Below are positions 6,236 to 7,917 of a stretch of DNA of 7,917 bases, one piece after another (position 1 is the stretch's first letter; every line of letters starts with the position of its first letter). Source of the stretch: Fidelibacterota bacterium. GTDB lineage: Bacteria > Fidelibacterota > Fidelibacteria > Fidelibacterales > DSDE01. The position numbers were made by a program, and so were the translations under genes. The stretch is from assembly GCA_011049095.1 (NCBI GenBank), contig DSDE01000166.1:1-7917 (forward strand), written 5' to 3'. Under the pieces are notes generated by a model. The model was not told where the DNA came from, ran no database searches, and saw only the letters and a list, made by a program, of their open reading frames with translations.

Positions 6236-6268
6236 GTAAGTGCCTGATAGATAGAGATATAAAAAGAG

Positions 6269-6342
<74 letters not shown>

Positions 6343-6357
6343 TTGAAGAAAATAGCC

Positions 6358-6434
6358 TGGTGGGTAGTACTGGGCTCGAACCAGTGACCTCCTGCGTGTC
6401 GAGCAGGCGCTCTAGCCAACTGAGCTAACCACCC
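6358..6434 (-). tRNA. tRNA-Val (GAC anticodon) with C at position 33
   Basis: On the minus strand this is a full cloverleaf: acceptor GGGTGGT/ACTACCC (one G-U pair), D-arm GCTC-AGTTGGCTA-GAGC, anticodon arm CCTGC-TCGACAC-GCAGG, variable loop AGGTC, T-arm ACTGG-TTCGAGC-CCAGT, discriminator A and an encoded CCA (6358-6360). The perfect five-pair anticodon stem fixes the seven-base loop as TCGACAC, so the anticodon is GAC (Val). Position 33 is then C, not the near-invariant U. An off-by-one reading (CGA, Ser) would break the stem, and the molecule lacks the long variable arm of tRNA-Ser. It is first in the pair, 15 bases upstream of the CAT tRNA, and the two are probably cotranscribed. Confidence 0.93.
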
Positions 6435-6469
6435 GTTCTCAAAAAGCCTGCAAAATTAAAGCAAATTGA

Positions 6470-6475
6470 ATTATA
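6470..6475 (-). promoter_or_regulatory. Candidate -10 box for the tRNA genes, inside an AT palindrome
   Basis: The minus strand reads TATAAT, a perfect -10 hexamer, ending 35 bases before the tRNA-Val 5' end. It partly overlaps a 14-bp perfect palindrome TATATTGCAATATA at 6472-6485. No good -35 is seen at 17 bp. The region is AT-rich, so the match could be chance. Confidence 0.35.
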
Positions 6476-6495
6476 TTGCAATATATTTATTCACA

Positions 6496-7917
6496 TCAGC
6501 GGAGAAAAACAACTTTTTTGCTGGCTTGAAACAATTGTGAATCGTTTTCTGCCGTCAGTTTGAGAATATAAACACCGCTTGAGACGGTCTGTTGATAGTG
6601 ATTGGTGCCATTCCAGACTGGTTTATAATATCCAGCATCGAGCTGAGTATTTAAAAGTCTGCTGATAAATTGCCCTTTCAGATTATAAATCTCAAGTGTT
6701 ACGTGAGCACGCAAATGAATGCTAAATGGAATCGTAATCACAGGATTGAATGGATTAGGATAAGCCGAATGCATCATAAATTCACTGGGCAGCGCAATCT
6801 CGGATGATATATTCAGCATCGTCGCATCATATTCGTATGCTCCTAAATCGGGTCTTACGCCGTCATAGGGGAGCGACCCATTGTCGTAAAGCGCCGTATT
6901 GTCTATTTCCAGATAAGTCAGACCTTTATCAATAGCCGGTGAATTTTCTTCAAGATAATAATTTCCCAATGCTTCATTGAGAAAGAGCGGGTCTGCAGTC
7001 CAAACAGAATCAATGCCAAGAATTTCACCATTGTCAATCTGCAGCGAGTCTGAGTAATTCTCAAAAATGGAATTGCTAATGGTCAGCTTTGAAAGTTCTC
7101 CTACGTTGCCTCCTGCAACTGCATCAGGGTTATTATTCCAAACGATTGAATTAAACAGAACAGCCTCCGCCCCGGCAATAAGATATAGAGCGCCGCCAGA
7201 TTTCTGACTGGCTTCATTGCCGGCAAAAGTCACATAGCTGAAAACCGGCTTGCTGTCATAGGCAATAAATACCCCGCCACCGTAATTTAAAGTCGCTGTA
7301 TTATCAGCGATTAGGGTTCTTTCAAAGAGCGGATTAGAGCCGCTGCGCATAAAAACACCGCCACCATTGGATGCGATATTATTTACAATTTCACAACTAA
7401 TAATACGAGGCGATGCACCGGAGAGGTATATTCCGCCGCCACTTTGCGCGCTGTTCTCTAATATCCGGATATTTTGCAGTATGGGTGTGGCGTTGGCGCC
7501 GATTTGCACAGCTCCACCCGATGTGGCGCTATTATTACGGATTATTAAGTCAGAAAGAATCGCTTTGGAATTGGCATTGACTGTAACGCCACCGCCTTGA
7601 TAACCTGCGCCTTTACCATTTTGTATTGTAAAGCCAATCAGCGATGGCATCATTTCCTCTTCCACATCAAAAATAACAGCAGAGCGCACGCCTCCGCCAT
7701 CTATGATTGTGTTTTCGATAAAAGCTGGATCGCTTTCTAAAAGATAGTATGAGGCCAAAATTATTTCCTTACCGGAAATATTAACAGCTTCCGTATAGTG
7801 CCCGGGTGCTATCAGTACACTGTGCCCGCTGCGACTCATGGTGAGAGCTTCGCCAATACTAGTAAAAGGCAGCTCCTCTGAGCCGTCAGCCACTCCGGTA
7901 TTTTCAATGTTTTGATC
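6496..7917 (-). CDS. Secreted parallel beta-helix protein with T9SS-type C-terminal sorting domain (5' end outside window)
   Basis: The frame stays open through the right edge of the window, so the N-terminus and signal peptide are missing. The GTG at 7893 is an internal Val codon, not the start. Positions below count from that codon. The segment DGSEELPFTSIGEAL (3-17) is the usual entry to a pectate-lyase/NosD-like parallel beta-helix. At least six coils of about 25 residues follow (about 98-255), each beginning GGGV, GGAV, GGGI or GGAL and ending in NNSA-like turns. ADPLF...NSPAIDKG (300-324) and RPDLGAYEY (347-355) are a common closing module. From YPNPFNP (378-384) to the C-terminus (KKVVFLR) is a FlgD-like/T9SS type A sorting domain with EIYNLKGQ and SGVYILKL. 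It is probably a surface or secreted polysaccharide-binding or adhesive protein. No catalytic residues can be assigned. Confidence 0.92.
   Translation of the reverse strand, partial: DQNIENTGVADGSEELPFTSIGEALTMSRSGHSVLIAPGHYTEAVNISGKEIILASYYLLESDPAFIENTIIDGGGVRSAVIFDVEEEMMPSLIGFTIQNGKGAGYQGGGVTVNANSKAILSDLIIRNNSATSGGAVQIGANATPILQNIRILENSAQSGGGIYLSGASPRIISCEIVNNIASNGGGVFMRSGSNPLFERTLIADNTATLNYGGGVFIAYDSKPVFSYVTFAGNEASQKSGGALYLIAGAEAVLFNSIVWNNNPDAVAGGNVGELSKLTISNSIFENYSDSLQIDNGEILGIDSVWTADPLFLNEALGNYYLEENSPAIDKGLTYLEIDNTALYDNGSLPYDGVRPDLGAYEYDATMLNISSEIALPSEFMMHSAYPNPFNPVITIPFSIHLRAHVTLEIYNLKGQFISRLLNTQLDAGYYKPVWNGTNHYQQTVSSGVYILKLTAENDSQLFQASKKVVFLR

Larger units (their letters stand above)
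5732..6268. other. 537-bp gene-free stretch between the ABC pair and the tRNA genes
   Basis: No coding region of any length with recognisable content is seen on either strand. The stretch holds an inverted repeat (5817-5831), repeat copy 2 (5834-5999), a REP-like motif (6013-6035), a 12-bp palindrome (6136-6147), three TGGGGT words and a likely minus-strand terminator (6211-6235), each listed separately. The ABC genes are followed by only a weak AGCC/GGCT stem near 5730-5745, so where their transcript ends is unclear. Confidence 0.7.

Noticed and set aside
7367..7600. Plus-strand 77-codon frame inside the beta-helix gene
   Set aside because: It is antisense to repetitive beta-helix coils; the open frame follows from the repeated GGG codons on the other strand.

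Overview
The window is bacterial chromosomal DNA of moderate, slightly AT-leaning composition. The best clue to the lineage is the large minus-strand gene at the right end. It ends in a YPNPFNP-type C-terminal domain, the type IX secretion (T9SS) / FlgD-like sorting tail typical of the FCB superphylum (Bacteroidetes/Ignavibacteria and relatives such as Calditrichaeota, KSB1, Marinimicrobia and Cloacimonadota). No finer placement can be supported from sequence alone.

Layout. Positions 1-372 hold no convincing gene. They contain copy 1 of a diverged ~165-bp repeat and a short 8-bp-period tandem repeat that runs into the end of a minus-strand class I SAM methyltransferase (373-1032). A 159-bp divergent intergenic region with an inverted repeat and a plausible promoter separates this from a plus-strand diaminopimelate-epimerase-family gene (1192-2037). 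After 143 bp come two overlapping half-transporters (2181-3980 and 3977-5731, ATGA overlap), which form a heterodimeric type IV ABC exporter. A 537-bp gene-free stretch (5732-6268) carries copy 2 of the repeat, a REP-like motif, perfect palindromes and a probable terminator. Two minus-strand tRNA genes follow, a CAT-anticodon tRNA (Ile2 or Met) and a tRNA-Val(GAC). Last is the 3' part of a secreted beta-helix protein, which runs off the right edge of the window.

Function. The two ABC subunits have complementary defects: subunit 1 keeps the catalytic Walker B Glu but has an LSQGE signature, while subunit 2 has Asp in place of that Glu but a canonical LSGGQ. One consensus and one degenerate ATP site are therefore expected. 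The most unusual gene is the DapF-family protein. It keeps the residues that bind diaminopimelate, yet both catalytic cysteines are serine (SGNG and ASGSS instead of CGNG and ACGTG), so a normal two-cysteine racemisation is unlikely. Its position beside an exporter and a methyltransferase, inside a segment bounded by direct repeats, makes the 1-6000 region the most interesting part of the window, although a functional link between these genes is only inference. A second oddity is the tRNA-Val(GAC), which appears to have C instead of the near-invariant U at position 33.
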